A stretch of 45,290 nucleotides of DNA from Helochares maculicollis (Eukaryota > Arthropoda > Insecta > Coleoptera > Hydrophilidae): NCBI GenBank assembly GCA_033557835.1, contig JAWQRO010000269.1, positions 1 through 45,290 of the forward strand, written 5' to 3'. The notes beneath the pieces were generated by a model. That model worked only from the letters and a program-made list of their open reading frames with translations, did not search any database and was not told where the DNA came from. The translations under genes were made by a program, and so were the position numbers. Of the stretch, positions 11,231 through 23,186 are shown piece by piece; within the stretch, counting starts at the first letter, position 1, and each line of letters opens with the position of its first letter.

Positions 11231-11580
11231 GACTTTAAAGGCCCACCTGCATTAGTTTAGGTATTCCCTAAGCCAAACGAGATAAATGGGCAAATAGCCA
11301 ATAAAAGTGTGTATTTTTAGCTTTTTCTACTCTGACAGAGGTATTCTTTTTCGCTGGCCCAAAAAACAAGAGAAATGCAGGTGGCTCCGCTCTCCACGGG
11401 GGAATGAGTGTATCCCAATTTATTTCGAACTGAATTAAAGTAATATCTATTGATGTAGCCGCACTGTTTCGTTTTGACTCGATCAAAGTGCTCCTTTGAG
11501 GCAATAAAAACCGGAAATACACCGACACAAAAACGCACCCTAAAGGTACATTGTGCGTGAAACTGCCGCCCTATTATTAT
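11230..11580. other. GC-richer islet, possible cis-regulatory element
   Basis: Composition rises sharply compared with the flanks. A minus-strand frame at 11528-11268 (86 codons) and an overlapping 73-codon frame in another register are open, but neither protein is recognisable and neither has a convincing acceptor. An islet with two incidental frames and no splice sites fits a conserved non-coding or enhancer element better than an exon. This is inference from composition only. Confidence 0.25.
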
Positions 11581-12120
11581 ACATAACGAAATATGATCTA
11601 AATGTCAGCTGGTATAAGTAATTCAAAATGGATTTTTGCGAAAAATTTGACGGCTAATGACTTGTGGAAATCCTCATTTCCGTATAATCAAAGGAAAATA
11701 TTTTACCGGATTAATGGCGGAGAAATATTGCTGGATTCGTTATAATTCATGTATTCCGTTGCTATATTTCCTTGAAATTTTACTTTTTTTGGAACGAATG
11801 GAAAGGAAATTTATAGGGAAAATCAAATTTATGAGCATGAAAAGAGAGATTGTCTTTTTTTGTTGCGTGGAAACTCAATTTGAATTGTAATTGATGTAAA
11901 ATTTTACTTTTAATTATTTGCACGATTTCATTTCTACACTTGTATCTCTAACGCATTAAATAAACTGGTGAAATATGACAATATGTTTTCAATTGTCACA
12001 GAGTTTTCATTTGAACTTATATAACTTATAAAACTTGTTTGTTGGATGCAATAAAAGTATGAAAATCAATTTGGTAGCACAAAAAGTGTTCCTGGTAGCC
12101 ACAAACTTTCAGCAGTGGGA

Positions 12121-12141
12121 CTGGCTTAATTAATAAGCCAG
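12121..12141. repeat. Perfect short hairpin
   Basis: CTGGCTTA and TAAGCCAG are exact inverse complements separated by five bases. The arms are too short for a microRNA precursor. It may be chance, or a dimeric protein-binding site. Confidence 0.6.
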
Positions 12142-12239
12142 CATTTTAAATGAAACAATGTAAAAGTTTAGCTACCGTTAATAGCAAGTAGAAAATTAAC
12201 GTCAAAATTCAGAACCATGACTACGAGTTTTGCTAGCCA

Positions 12240-12330
12240 AGGTCGGAGTCCACTCCTCCTCGGCCATTTTTAACCGACTCATTAATTTAATTTCTGCATA
12301 ACCGTAAATCTTACCTCTCTAATTCCGTCT
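12240..12330 (-). promoter_or_regulatory. GC-richer spot with Pho/YY1-like site and minus-strand donor
   Basis: CGGCCATTTTTAAC at 12261-12274 contains the GCCAT core with a T-rich 3' flank, typical of Pho/YY1 sites. A similar GGCCATTTTC recurs at 31501. On the minus strand GAG|GTAAGA, a strong donor, ends at 12315, but only weak acceptors lie upstream, so no exon is claimed. Confidence 0.2.
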
Positions 12331-14140
12331 AATAAATAAATTTTGCCTAAAGATTTCTGTGCATGTTCATATTGATAGATCCAATTTAACATTGGTGCAT
12401 AAGTAAAATTATCATAATCATCAAATTAAAAAAGGAAATATAAACTGCTTTTTTAGTAAGATTCAATGCACTATAGCTCTAATTTTAATTAAAATACTTA
12501 GAAGCTGTTGGATCAATCATTAGTATATAATATTAAAAATTGTGATTTTAAAGGAAAAGCTCCACAGTCCCTGAAGTAATACGAAATGATTTCACATACA
12601 TTACTACAATAAACATGTATCCTTTATATCCAGAAATATATCATTGAAAGTACTAAGTCAACAAATCAAATTACTGACGAGACAAAGCTGTTTAGATTGA
12701 AAATTTACCGTTTTACATAGAGACAAAATTTACTTTCTTTAAAGTATAAGTTCCACTTTCAATCCTCGATGCAACGAAATCAAAAGCCAGCGCATTTTCT
12801 TTTCTGATTTCTAGAATCCACAACAATGCATCGCGTTTTACTATTTTTATTTCCATATAAAAATTGTATATGGTCTGTACATCCTTATAAAACTAGTCGA
12901 AAAGCGTCAATATTCACTTTCGAAAGCCAATACGGGCTTCACATTCTTATACTATGTTAAGCAAAAGTTGGTTCATTCAACAGAAAAGTGATAGTAAACT
13001 CATAAAATACTGACCCGGTTTGTTCACCGAACGCTCGTACATATAAGTTTATCTTGGCATCTCGACGAGGCGGTTTGTTTGTGTCTTTCTTAAAAACAGT
13101 GCTGCTTTGACGAGACCTCCACGTTTCGAAGTAATACAATGAACTACATCGCTAACTATGCCAGTAGCAAAAAAGATTTATTATGCTTAATTATTTGGTG
13201 CATAAGCAGGGAGAGGCGTTAATTGAACTTAAAATCACATTTTTATTGCACTTTGCGAAAGTAGGGCATGATGTCCTAATATAGACTCAAATTTTATATA
13301 TAATTTGTGGAAAACTATTAAGGAATCAGCTGATTTAAATTTTAAATCTAAACTTATCAATGGCAAATCGATTAGGAGAAACCTTATACGCTGAATTATT
13401 ACCCGCAATGCGGTTTTGAAAGTATCAAAATAAAAAATATTGCATGTACAAGGCATTGAAATTGCCGCAAAATACTTTGTGGTTTTATTTTCTTGAACTA
13501 GAAAATTTAATTATAACAAATGTCGAGATCAATTTACATATGCTGTATAATGTTTATTTTAATGTTTTAAAATTTAATATACAATCGCCTCCGTCTATAT
13601 TTTTACAGGTTACAATTTATTATTTATTATTTTTTAGTATCGGCCAAAATCATTTTTCTGCTACTTCGTTTCAATGCCTTAGAGAAGTGCATACGTAATA
13701 CTTCTTTTCAAGCAGATAATAATTATGAATTCTCTGTGAGTATCCATCGCATCGCTTATTAATAATCACTTCCAGCTATTACATAAAAATAATTATTTAA
13801 TTATAGTTGAGCGGAATGCAGCTTGGGCTACAGCCAGAACGTTTTGATGTTAATTTACTTATACTTCTCTATTGTCTAGACTTTAAACGAATAACTTATA
13901 AGAACTTGGCTCGACGACGAAGAGATCTTGAATTTGTGTTTTTATCAAAGAGCAGAATTCCCTGAAAGAATTTTTAGGGTGTTCTAATTCGAGATGAATA
14001 GGACAACCTGAATTACAATTTATCAGAAATGTTATCTCAGACCATCTCTTCTTTAACAAAAGAAATATGCGTAGGTAGGGCTAAAGAAATCCTCGCATTA
14101 AATTGAGAATGAGAAAATTTTATTTATGACCAAACGAATG
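12331..14140. other. No gene recognised
   Basis: AT-rich DNA. The GC-richer segment at 13015-13135 carries a 60-codon minus frame (13139-12957) without motifs. The 84-codon plus frame at 13444-13698 is a T-rich, hydrophobic, low-complexity translation and is not credible as a protein. Confidence 0.5.
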
Positions 14141-14155
14141 ATCCGTTGAAAGGGG

Positions 14156-14560
14156 TATAAAAAACAAACCCATAATATCGATGTACCATCCATCAATATG
14201 TGCCATTACTGCCCGCCGTAAAGCCGGAAATCGCTCTTGAAGTATATAGAAAAAAATATGTTATGTTTGTATAACAAGGCTGATGGAAGGTACCAACGGC
14301 ATCAGCATTTTTTCGCGCTAGTTTACGAAGAAAATAAAAGTTTTGTTAACGCCTGGCAGAAACAAAGTTTTATTCCATCTAATTTTATCTCCCTGCTTGA
14401 TAGGGTAACTTCTTGCGCCATTTGAAATACGAGGCGACTGCGACTGGAAGTAAAATTCTTTAATCAATGGAGGGATATAAACAGGATAAGATCGAAAGCG
14501 CAAGAGGCTTATTTGGTTTAATTCTCCTTGGTCTAGTGCGAAAAGCGTTAAATTTGCGGA
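14156..14560 (+). promoter_or_regulatory. TATA-like element followed by a GC-richer islet
   Basis: GGGGTATAAAAAAC (14152-14165) is a good TATA-like string, followed by about 400 bases less AT-rich than the flanks. Overlapping frames occur at 14237-14425 (plus) and 14503-14318 (minus), with no recognisable domain. No initiator consensus lies about 30 bases downstream of the TATA, so promoter function is uncertain. Confidence 0.15.
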
Positions 14561-14569
14561 TTGGTAGTA

Positions 14570-16780
14570 TTTCTAAATTGGTACTTTAATTCTTACAATC
14601 TTTGAATCAGTTTATATATATTTTCATATAATAAAGTTAAAATGAAGTTAATTTAATTTATTACTTAGTTTTAATTTTACACAACTTACATAAAATATTG
14701 TGAATAAATAGCATTAATTTAGGACCCAGAACATCATTTGCATTATTAATGTGTAAAATTGTAATAAATTCAACAACATTCCTCATTTATTGATAAATTA
14801 AACCCTAATATGAAATGCTTAAGTTAAAGGTTAGTACTACACACTTACAAAGGAAAATTTATAGTGCTATTTTATTTAATTCTTATAAATATAATTAGCC
14901 TTTGAAGTAGACATATGAACATACTGGAAGAGTAAAGTAAATAGCATGTTCAGTTTAAAATTTCATTTATTGAAATGATTTATTGAACATTTTCACGAAG
15001 CAAAAATCTAGGGAACGTCTTAACAATTTTAAAATACTACATCAACAACACCGCGAAATATTTGTATCTATAGCACTACAGCATAATGTATCTTCGGTCA
15101 CTTACAAGGAAACAATTATTTTGCATTTATAAATATAAAAGAGTGAAAAATAAAAATCTCCTGATGCCAATCTAATTTAGCGTTACTCAATTCGCTTGAA
15201 CAAGCCAATCAACATTTCCAACTAAAAAAATCTGTCGTTTTAAATGGACAACATTTATATAAATCGGGGACCGACGAAAAAGGAAAAGAAAAATGGCTAA
15301 ACGATAGCCCCAGCGCAAAAAGGAAGAAGGAAATTGATGAACCTATTCGAACGGCGTCGGCAACAATATACTGTTTTCGGATAATTATTATTCGTTTACT
15401 TTTTGAAAACGCCGTTAAACTTTCTTACTTTCGTTTGTCTTTTGACATCGTTACATCAACGCAAAGAACATTACAAAAATAATGGGAGCGAAAGTAATAT
15501 AAAAATTCAAAGCCGGGAGGGTGGTAATTTCATGAATAAGAAGGGCGTAGAGTTGATGTTTACCCTTAGAAAATGCGTGATTATTCCTTTTTGTTACTTA
15601 ATAGTCTTGATTTTTTTGCTGATATTAAATTACCTTCCGCTTTAAATCCGACACTCTTGACACTTTGACCCCCATAGAGTGTAATAGCTTGAAGTCTTGA
15701 TATGTTTGTTAGTTCCATCATTGCAGTTGGTTTAGAAGATTTAAATTTTTGCTGCAATATTCATTTATTTTAATTATAAATTTAATAAATGTTAGATATT
15801 TTAAATTTATTCTGCACGATATAACGTTGAGTTACTCATAGGTGGGGTAAAAAATAGCGCTATGCAGTCATCAAATTTATGTTGCTAAGATATTTTATTT
15901 TAATGCTTCTATTTTTTGGAACTCATAGGTCATTAGATAGGGTATTTTATAGCTAATTACGTACGAGTACGTAAACATGTAATTGGTAAAATGAACACAA
16001 ATTACAGTGTTTTTGTGTCAAAATATTTTACCGATAAATGTTAATTAGATTTTTTTCAATCCTATAACACCAGGTTTTTATATTTGTAAATAATTTCATG
16101 TAAAATCGAATATCAAATTCATCATAGAAAAACAAAAAAATCTATTAATTATCTTCTGTAGATAGGATGGGCAGAAACTTTTAACCTCAATTCCTTCATA
16201 TGTTTTTGCGCGGTTTCGCTCAAATCATGTTTTGTTAACTGCAGCCACATATGGAGCTAGCGTGAGTAATAGAAAACTCGCAATCTTTTATAATCGAAAA
16301 TTAGTTTGGCGCATAAATAGCAAATGGTAGTTTCTTGTTAGCCAAACTAATTATGTTTAACTTTAAAGAAAATAAATGATACTATAAGCATTTCAAATAT
16401 TAAATTCTACCATTAAAACGAGTTTAAAAGGCATATAAAAGTATGATTCTACAAAAAAATTGTTTGCAATAAAAATAAAGCGAGCTGACGACTCTTACTT
16501 ACTAAATAATTTATAAATAAACCTAGTAAATTCTCCTCTCATACAAGTATGGTGACATAAGAACCTGTTTGTAAGCAAACCATCGCTTTGCTCCGACTGT
16601 ACTCAATGTCGCAATATTTATTTTTGCTGTGCAGCAACAATAAAAATAACCATCTCAACGTTAACAATAGCTTCAATAATATTTCCAGATCATTAAAGTA
16701 CACTTGATGCATTGCACATTAAAATTTTCGATATTATTAGACAAATATATTTTATCCTAATATTTAACACGTACCAACAC
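14570..16780. other. No gene recognised
   Basis: Mostly AT-rich. A somewhat GC-richer strip at 15250-15400 precedes an 80-codon plus frame (15403-15645) that ends in a hydrophobic stretch, with no supporting splice or promoter signals. GTGAGT at 16265 follows a possible TGCAG acceptor by only 17 bases and is treated as noise. Confidence 0.45.
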
Positions 16781-16787
16781 TTTACTC

Positions 16788-16817
16788 ATTACTGTATAAG
16801 CAATTACTGTATGAGCA
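16788..16817 (+). repeat. 15-bp tandem duplicate
   Basis: ATTACTGTATAAGCA is immediately repeated with one change (A to G) as ATTACTGTATGAGCA. Likely replication slippage. Confidence 0.8.
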
Positions 16818-18158
16818 ATTAAAACGTGCAATAAAATGCACATCATGAAAATATTTTTGATCAGTGGATAAGTTGAATAGCCTGAAGAATGCAACGGCTG
16901 AAAAACTACTCCTCCTTTCCATACTCAGTTGCCTGATCAATAGGTAATAGGAGACCATTAAATTTAATACGATCGCCTTATTTTAATTTGCAACAAGCTC
17001 CGTGCGATTATTTATTCTACAAGCGATCTGTAAACTATGGTGGTTTTAATATATCTAGCGCTCACACGCAAGTTATGTCCCCGTAAGCATGTAGAACAAG
17101 TGCCCTTTTAGAATATGCAACTATTTGTTTATAAACTATGTTTGCAAGTTACATAATGACAGGGTATTACATAAATTGCATAATAAATAAGATGCATTGT
17201 AAATAAAAGACATACTAAATAGATGCAAAGGAAAAAATTAATTGTAAGTACAGTTCTCTGGCATTCTTGATTGCAAAAATCCTAATATGCTAATGTCAAC
17301 ATAATAATTTTATAATTGCATTATTGATTACGTGGCTACACCTACAGATTAAAACTTTAATGATTGTAATAAAACAGTTAGGTGTATAAAAGGGAAAAAC
17401 TGGAATTGAGCTTAATTTGAAAACTCGCTTAGGTTGTAGAAAATTTCCACAAATTTAAGAGAGCAAGTTTCTAAAACGAAATTGCCCACACTAGAGCTGC
17501 ACCAACGCAAAAAAAAACAAAAAAGCTTAAAGAAAGTTTCAGCATTTTTTCATTTGGATTTCCATTCGTTTTGTGGCTGCTTACAAACCAATTTTAAAAT
17601 GCCACGGCCTCGCCCACTTTTGTAATACAAACACAAACATTCAACTTATAGATATGTATGAACGTAGTTCTTACATTCCTACCTTTCAATGCAAACTGAC
17701 TTAATCAGTAGATTCATAGATTTAAAATGAAATAACATTTTCTCTGCGCTCGAGTCTTTGAAGATCTTAATCTTACGCTAGTGGTATGCAAACACAAACT
17801 AAATAACACGATCGATTTTAATTATTCAATTAACTGGTTCATTAGGAAAATTTTAAAAAGTAAGGTTGCGCATATTTATAATAAGAATGTTTTGCCTATT
17901 AGAATAAGTTGTTAAATAATTCATACTTACAAATATAGGATTAGGGTAAAACCTATCACAAGTGCCAATTTAAAATCACTCCCACTAGATAAGTGCACAA
18001 CAACCAAAATACCTCCAAAACGACTAAAATATTACAACTACTACGTTGCGGTGCGCCAGTTTGAAAAAGTTCCAAGATGTCCAGGATAGAAGCGCTACTT
18101 TCAAACTTTCAAACAATTTTTGCGGCAATACAACTCAATTAAACGGGTGATACATTTT
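16818..18158. other. Presumed start of an intron on the minus strand; no exon seen
   Basis: If the donor at 18164-18159 is real, this is the first part of a minus-strand intron. Composition is AT-rich with GC-richer strips near 17030-17110 and 17570-17640. The latter carries CCACGGCCTCGCCCAC, which resembles Sp1/KLF sites. First introns commonly hold regulatory DNA. Confidence 0.3.
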
Positions 18159-18164
18159 ACTTAC

Positions 18165-18358
18165 AGCAACAGCAAGCTTCGAAGAAGCGAAGGTGGATGG
18201 AGACAAACACAGCGATAAATCACGGGGGGTGGATCACGCACGATGTCACAGGAAGTGCACCAAGTATTTCGCGAAATCCGCGGAAGTTCCGGTATAGAGA
18301 CGCACTCTCTGGTTGGTTTTGAAGCGATCGCTGGCAAACACGAGGTTCACGATAGACT
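18165..18358 (-). other. Non-coding first exon of an unidentified minus-strand gene
   Basis: Starting at the initiator A (18358) and reading the minus strand, these 194 bases contain no ATG at all. They are strikingly GC-richer than the surrounding DNA and end at GCT|GTAAGT. The donor's intron side is perfect, although the last exon base is T rather than the preferred G. Absence of ATG, high GC and a consensus donor are what a 5'UTR exon should look like. One register stays open from shortly after +1 to the donor but cannot start with ATG. The plus-strand 76-codon and minus-strand 82-codon frames here are by-products of high GC. The downstream exon is unknown; the microexon at 6812-6777 is the best visible acceptor. 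Confidence 0.42.
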
Positions 18359-18360
18359 GA
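18325..18360 (-). promoter_or_regulatory. TATA-less core promoter: initiator plus pause-button motif
   Basis: On the minus strand TCAGTC (18360-18355) is an exact insect initiator with A+1 at 18358. GCGATCG (18331-18325) lies at +28 to +34 and matches the Drosophila pause-button consensus KCGRWCG at every position, in its known window. No TATA box is present around -30. GAGAG-type strings occur on both sides (18385-18390 and near 18295-18312), which fits GAGA-factor-associated paused promoters. The coincidence is unlikely by chance: the downstream motif should occur near a random TCAGTY only about once per several hundred cases. Confidence 0.45.
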
Positions 18361-18479
18361 AACGCGCGCGTTCGGAATCCAAACCGAGAGACTTTCTAAT
18401 ATCATACCCGCCCAGGCAGCGCACTGCAGAGCCTCACCATGCGCGAGAATACTCTTATCTACCGGCAAAATAACACGGT

Positions 18480-20290
18480 GCCACTTCTGCTGGTGGATAA
18501 CAATTTCTTACAGAGGACGTAAAAATCTGGAAGATATTCAGAAAACCCTTTGCTTTGAAAAAGAGTTAGAAAAATCATCTTTTGAGCCATTACTAAACAA
18601 GCTTTTGGTCTATTGATATTTCGGCATACATTTAACATATTTGACATTAAAAAAATAATTTTTTATGTAATTTATCATCATTGTAATAATGATGCATTAA
18701 GATTCAATTGTTGCTTTGGCAAATTGAATTTTTAATTTACTATCTAATGTTTTGCCAAATATTCTAATATTTGCCTTTATATTCCATAAGCCACCTCAGC
18801 ATAACATAATATGAAATTCTTCCATTACTTCGATTTTGCAGAACTGCACGTTTTAAGTGTGTATAGATTCATTATCCCGGACCATTGTTGCATTGTTGAA
18901 ATTTGTCTAAGGCTATTAAATGAAAATTATAAAATTGTAACTTTGTTAGCCAAAACTTTTTTCTCAAATAAGCCAGTCCCTTAAATAAAGCTATGGTATT
19001 AAAATTTAATGCACTTTTTATAACCCTTAAAAATAATGAAATTTCATTTTGCTTAGAGGACAAGAAGTTTTGCATATATGCAAAAATTTGTAAAACTTTC
19101 AATAGCAACATTTGTAAAATAAATTAAATCTTCTTGCCTGAAACCACAGCGAGATATTTGACAGACGATGCTTGCATTCATATAATAAATAATTATTGTA
19201 GTTATAACTTTTGATAACAAATATAAAAGTGTAAGATATGCTAGATAAAAATTTAAAATTTGCCTACGTTTCTTGTTGTGCATAAGATTCTGCTATAAAA
19301 TTATCTTGGTTTGTCAATGAATTTTTGCGATATGTGCGATATGCAAAAGGAAACATTAAGTAAAGTCTGTTCCATTCTTACATTCGCGTATGCTGTCTGA
19401 AATATATAAAAGAAAAGAGGAGTTGTTGTGACTTTTGCTGAAACTGTACGTTTTTAATGCAACGAAATCTATTTTGACTATTTTTAGCATGTCGTCTATG
19501 CACACGTAAATAAGATAACGCTTAGATGGTGTAAGATTTAGTAATGAAATTTGGCACGCTACTTTTATAGCGAAACTATAGATTCGTATTATGTTTGAGT
19601 AATCTATGATCAATATTAGTCAATTAGTCTTAAAAATTTGTCAAGTTGTGTCAGAAGTTGATTACATAAGTCAAGGCATGATAAACTTTTGCTTGTATGA
19701 TAAAAATTGTTAAATTTGTTGTAAAAAGTAATCTAGGAAAATTAAAGAAATATAAATTAAATAAATTATATTCTTTATAAGTACCAGCAGAAAATACCTG
19801 AAGCTAATAAAACAGCTACATAAAGCTATGAGAACGCGTGTATGAACACAGGCAAATAATAAAGAAGCATGGGCATAGCTTTTCACGCTTCCTCTACAAG
19901 AAATTCTAATCGATATTCAACAACTTTATCTACTACAAAATATTACGATTGAGAACATTACAACGTTTAATAAATAGATCCTGCAAATTTTCAGTTTCAG
20001 GAACTTGTTATGAATACAAATTTTGTAGATCTTTGTTGAAATTGAATAATATCACAAAAACATTCGTTGAAGAGCCCTACAAACCCTTATATAAAAGCAG
20101 ATAAATCTTGTAAAAATATATATAATTGACGATGAATATAAATCCTAAGTATACCATGTTAAATCTGAATACCACGTAATAACTGTACATTTTATTGTTG
20201 AAATACAGAAGAGTTCTTAGAATTTCTCGACAATTAATCTAAATCTTTAAGCGATCTTGTTAAATCCTAACAACTCATATTAATATAAAT
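18480..20290. other. Region upstream of the minus-strand promoter; no gene recognised
   Basis: AT-rich DNA. A small perfect inverted repeat, CATCATT-5 nt-AATGATG, lies at 18676-18694. Minus-strand frames at 18872-19111, 19053-19283 and 19356-19613 are low-complexity translations without domains. Confidence 0.45.
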
Positions 20291-20300
20291 ACCGATAAAT

Positions 20301-20458
20301 ATGTGCAGCTGTAGAATATCCAATATGCAAACTGTTTTGATGGATTCGGCGGAAAATTTGGAAAATGTCTATAATGACCTTAAGCAGGCATTTATGTTGA
20401 CGAAAAAGAAAATTTCAAGGAACAAATAGCCAATGTACTCCGGGAGCTTACATTGTAG
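20301..20458 (+). pseudogene. Coding-like fragment with a frameshift, unidentified
   Basis: From the ATG at 20301 a 42-codon frame contains SAENLENVYNDLKQAFM and closes at TAG (20427-20429). In another register from 20408 a second stretch, ENFKEQIANVLRELTL, runs to TAG at 20456. The two charged, helix-like pieces read as one segment interrupted by a single-base frameshift near 20400. This resembles the remains of a coding exon or retroelement protein. It lies about 1 kb upstream of the mariner relic but would fall outside a full-length mariner, so it is probably unrelated. Family unknown. Confidence 0.25.
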
Positions 20459-21002
20459 AAATTAATTTTCATAAAAGCCACTTGTTAGAATACAAATTTG
20501 CAGAATTTCAGTTATCAGATATGTATTATTTGATAAAATCTTTGCCTAAAAGTCAACACTCAAAAAAAACACCTGTTCAGAAAGCTATATATGAAAATTG
20601 TTCCAACATTGAATATCGTCACATATTGCAACTGGAGCTTTCACTCTTATAAAAACGACTGTTAGATGAAGGCACTGAAGGCCACTTTCTCAATATATAA
20701 TCAAAACAATCGTCCAAAAAATGTCTGTATTGTAGTTGCTGAAGACCTAATGAAACAGATATTGTCTTTAGAAGTTACCAAATTAACTTACTGAATATAC
20801 AATCAAAATAGTTACTCGGCAATGTTGCCACTTTTATTCGAAGTTTTGTGCAAATCTTTTTTCTTTACAATCTAATTAATTTCTTATTCAATTTTCTTCT
20901 CATATTTTCTAATTTCTCCTTAGACTCTAATTATTCATTTTCTTTATGCTTCTTATTTTAACTCTTTTAATTGTAAAACATAAATCTCTGAACATAAGCA
21001 GT

Positions 21003-21022
21003 TTTATTCTTTATAGGTAAAT
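21003..21022 (+). other. Recursive-splice-like junction, weak
   Basis: TTTTATTCTTTATAG|GTAAAT has a fine pyrimidine tract and an acceptor AG fused directly to a donor-like GTAAAT (junction 21016/21017). The donor half is not full consensus. Confidence 0.15.
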
Positions 21023-21217
21023 TTCTGGATATTAGAAGCTTTGGTTGATCGATTTAGTTGCTCAGAAAACTTCAAAAAGTCTTCGCTTAGTGAATCTGGA
21101 AAACAGTCCTGCTATTTCAATTATAAAGAATAATTTGAAGTAAAATCATTTAAAAGATTTTAGCGTTATAGGGAAAATACGTCTCTCTTTTATTGATCAT
21201 TTCATAATCATCAGATT

Positions 21218-21690
21218 TTGACATGCATCAAATTAGGCTCTAGTAGGTTAGAAAGTCTAAAAGTTTTTGTACCTCTACACAAACCATACAACGTGTGGTG
21301 CATCAAAGAACAAACGTTTCTGCTAACTTTGCATAGCTGTGGTCGATACAGCCTTTCATTTCCAAATTGTTTCAGTACTATCCGTAAACGTGATAATAAC
21401 TATATATTTTTCAACACCAAATTGCAAAAGAGAAAGAAGCATTCATACAAATGTATTCAATTGTTACACAGCAATGCCCCCGTTCATACTACCGGCATTT
21501 CACCAGCTGCCATTCGCAAATGCGGCTTTCAAGAGTTGGAATATTTTCCATATATCCCGGACAAATATCCTAGGGATTAGTATTTTCTTATTTAAAGTTA
21601 TAAAAAAATAGAACATCTACTTATGAATGACAATGATTTGCAAACAGGCTCATTGAAAACATTTTAGGTGAAAAAAATTCAAAATGTAGC
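21218..21690 (+). mobile_element. mariner-family (DD34D) transposase relic
   Basis: In the 120-codon frame at 21218-21580, residues 83-120 align to the C-terminal catalytic part of mariner transposases. LLHSNAPVHTT matches the usual LLHDNAPVH block. AAIRKCGFQELE matches the following helix. FPYIPDKYPRD matches PPYSPDLAPSD. Exactly 34 residues separate the altered second acidic position (now Ser, 21470-21472) from the retained third Asp (21575-21577). After an in-frame TAG the same register continues with YFLI, SYKKIEHLL and NDNDLQTGSLKTF, again mariner-like, with further stops. Residues 1-80 do not align by eye, and no terminal inverted repeats were found. It is an inactive, 5'-truncated or badly decayed copy. 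Confidence 0.8.
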
Positions 21691-21845
21691 GCTAATAATA
21701 CTAAAATTAGTAAAAAAGTAAAGTAATGTTTATGATACAATAATTACAAAACTGTACGTCAAGTAAATCACAAAAACATAAGATATCAATGTTATGTATT
21801 AATAAGTGGTTAATATGTAATTATATAAATTACTTATATATTATA

Positions 21846-21849
<4 letters not shown>

Positions 21850-21895
<46 letters not shown>
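21850..21895. repeat. (TA)23 microsatellite
   Basis: This is an uninterrupted AT/TA run of 46 bases, preceded by other TA-rich sequence that includes the perfect inverted repeat GTAATT-ATATA-AATTAC at 21817-21833. It lies 160 bases beyond the mariner relic. Mariners insert at TA, but a link is not shown. Confidence 0.95.
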
Positions 21896-21898
<3 letters not shown>

Positions 21899-23180
21899 AC
21901 ATTTTCAAACTTAAAGTAGAAAACATTAAAACGCCAGTGAAATATATTCTACATATATGTAGAATCCCAGCGTTGCTCTATAGTTTTGTGAACACTTATT
22001 CAATATTTGGAGAGAATCTGCGTTTTTAATATTATTTATATTAGATTAATAAATTAAGTACTTGATTTATTATATTTCAAACAGTCAACGGGAACATGCA
22101 AGAAATATTACATTTGCAAAATGCATTTTTCACCGGACCTGAATGTCTAGAACTAGATATCGGTTGTTGTTATGTTTGGTGAATATGTTTGGCGATGCAG
22201 AGTATCTAATTCCAGTGCGTGTCAATTGAAAAGTGATATTTGTGCGACATGTGACTAAAGTCTCTCTTACAGGTAGACTGACTTATTTTTTGACTTATGA
22301 TATTGTCAAATTTGCTCTAATACATGCAAAACAATAGACGCAAGTCAAAGTATTCATTAAAATGAAAAATAAAGTATAAAAAAACTAAGATAAACAAAAA
22401 TAAATATTAGATACATCAAACTCTGGGGGCACTACAGATCCAAGAAAGAGACCAGAACATTGCCAAAAGTAAAGAAAAATATTACATGAATAAATTTAAT
22501 TAATTGAGATTTGCAAACTTCTATACTTGAATGGAATTTATTACTTTATATACGACTCCTAATACAAATCATGAGAACTGCAAATATTTATGAAAATTGT
22601 GTCTCAAGGCAAGCGACAACTCTATGCAGAAACTGTAAAAAGAAAATGTTCTAAAATAATACGTAAAGTGTTCTCAAACAATAATGTAGATAAATGATTC
22701 AATTGAAAGCTTTCATAATCATTGCTCGTGAAGTAACAACAACGCAATAAGCAATTAATTTACATACCAACCGTTATTCCTACATACCATTCCAATATAT
22801 CTTAGATTAATCAGAGCATTATGTAACGAAATAATAATAGTAGATATCTACCTGCCTGGGTATTATCATCACTGCTTCCACACAATGTATGTAGATGCGA
22901 TATCTGCATCTTCACTACACTTTCTAATATTCTATTTATGTTTTAACTAGAGCAACATTAAATAATAACAGTAATCGCTACAATGAGTAATGAAAATCAT
23001 AAGATTCACGTTAATAATTTACAGTTCCATCACGAAAGGAATTATATTTTCCCATTTCGTTTGTGGTGCCTCAAGTAAATTGAAATTTAAGCGATGTCTG
23101 CTGATAGACGGTACTCACTTGCCATGCTTACATCATCATTATTTTTAATGTGAAATATGTGATTGCTTTTGTCGGAAATT
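21896..23180. other. No gene recognised
   Basis: AT-rich DNA with no frame above 60 codons. A minus-strand CAA|GTGAGT donor-like site at 23118 has no partner acceptor. Confidence 0.5.
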
Positions 23181-23186
23181 AGGTTC

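Noticed and set aside
12121..12141. The perfect hairpin as a microRNA precursor
   Set aside because: Only an 8-base stem; precursor hairpins need about 20 or more paired bases. No sequence here matched the conserved insect microRNAs I could recall.
18220..18473. Open frames of 76 (plus) and 82 (minus) codons over the GC island
   Set aside because: They are explained by the high GC content of the promoter and 5'UTR exon. Neither peptide resembles a protein family, and the minus frame starts upstream of the initiator.
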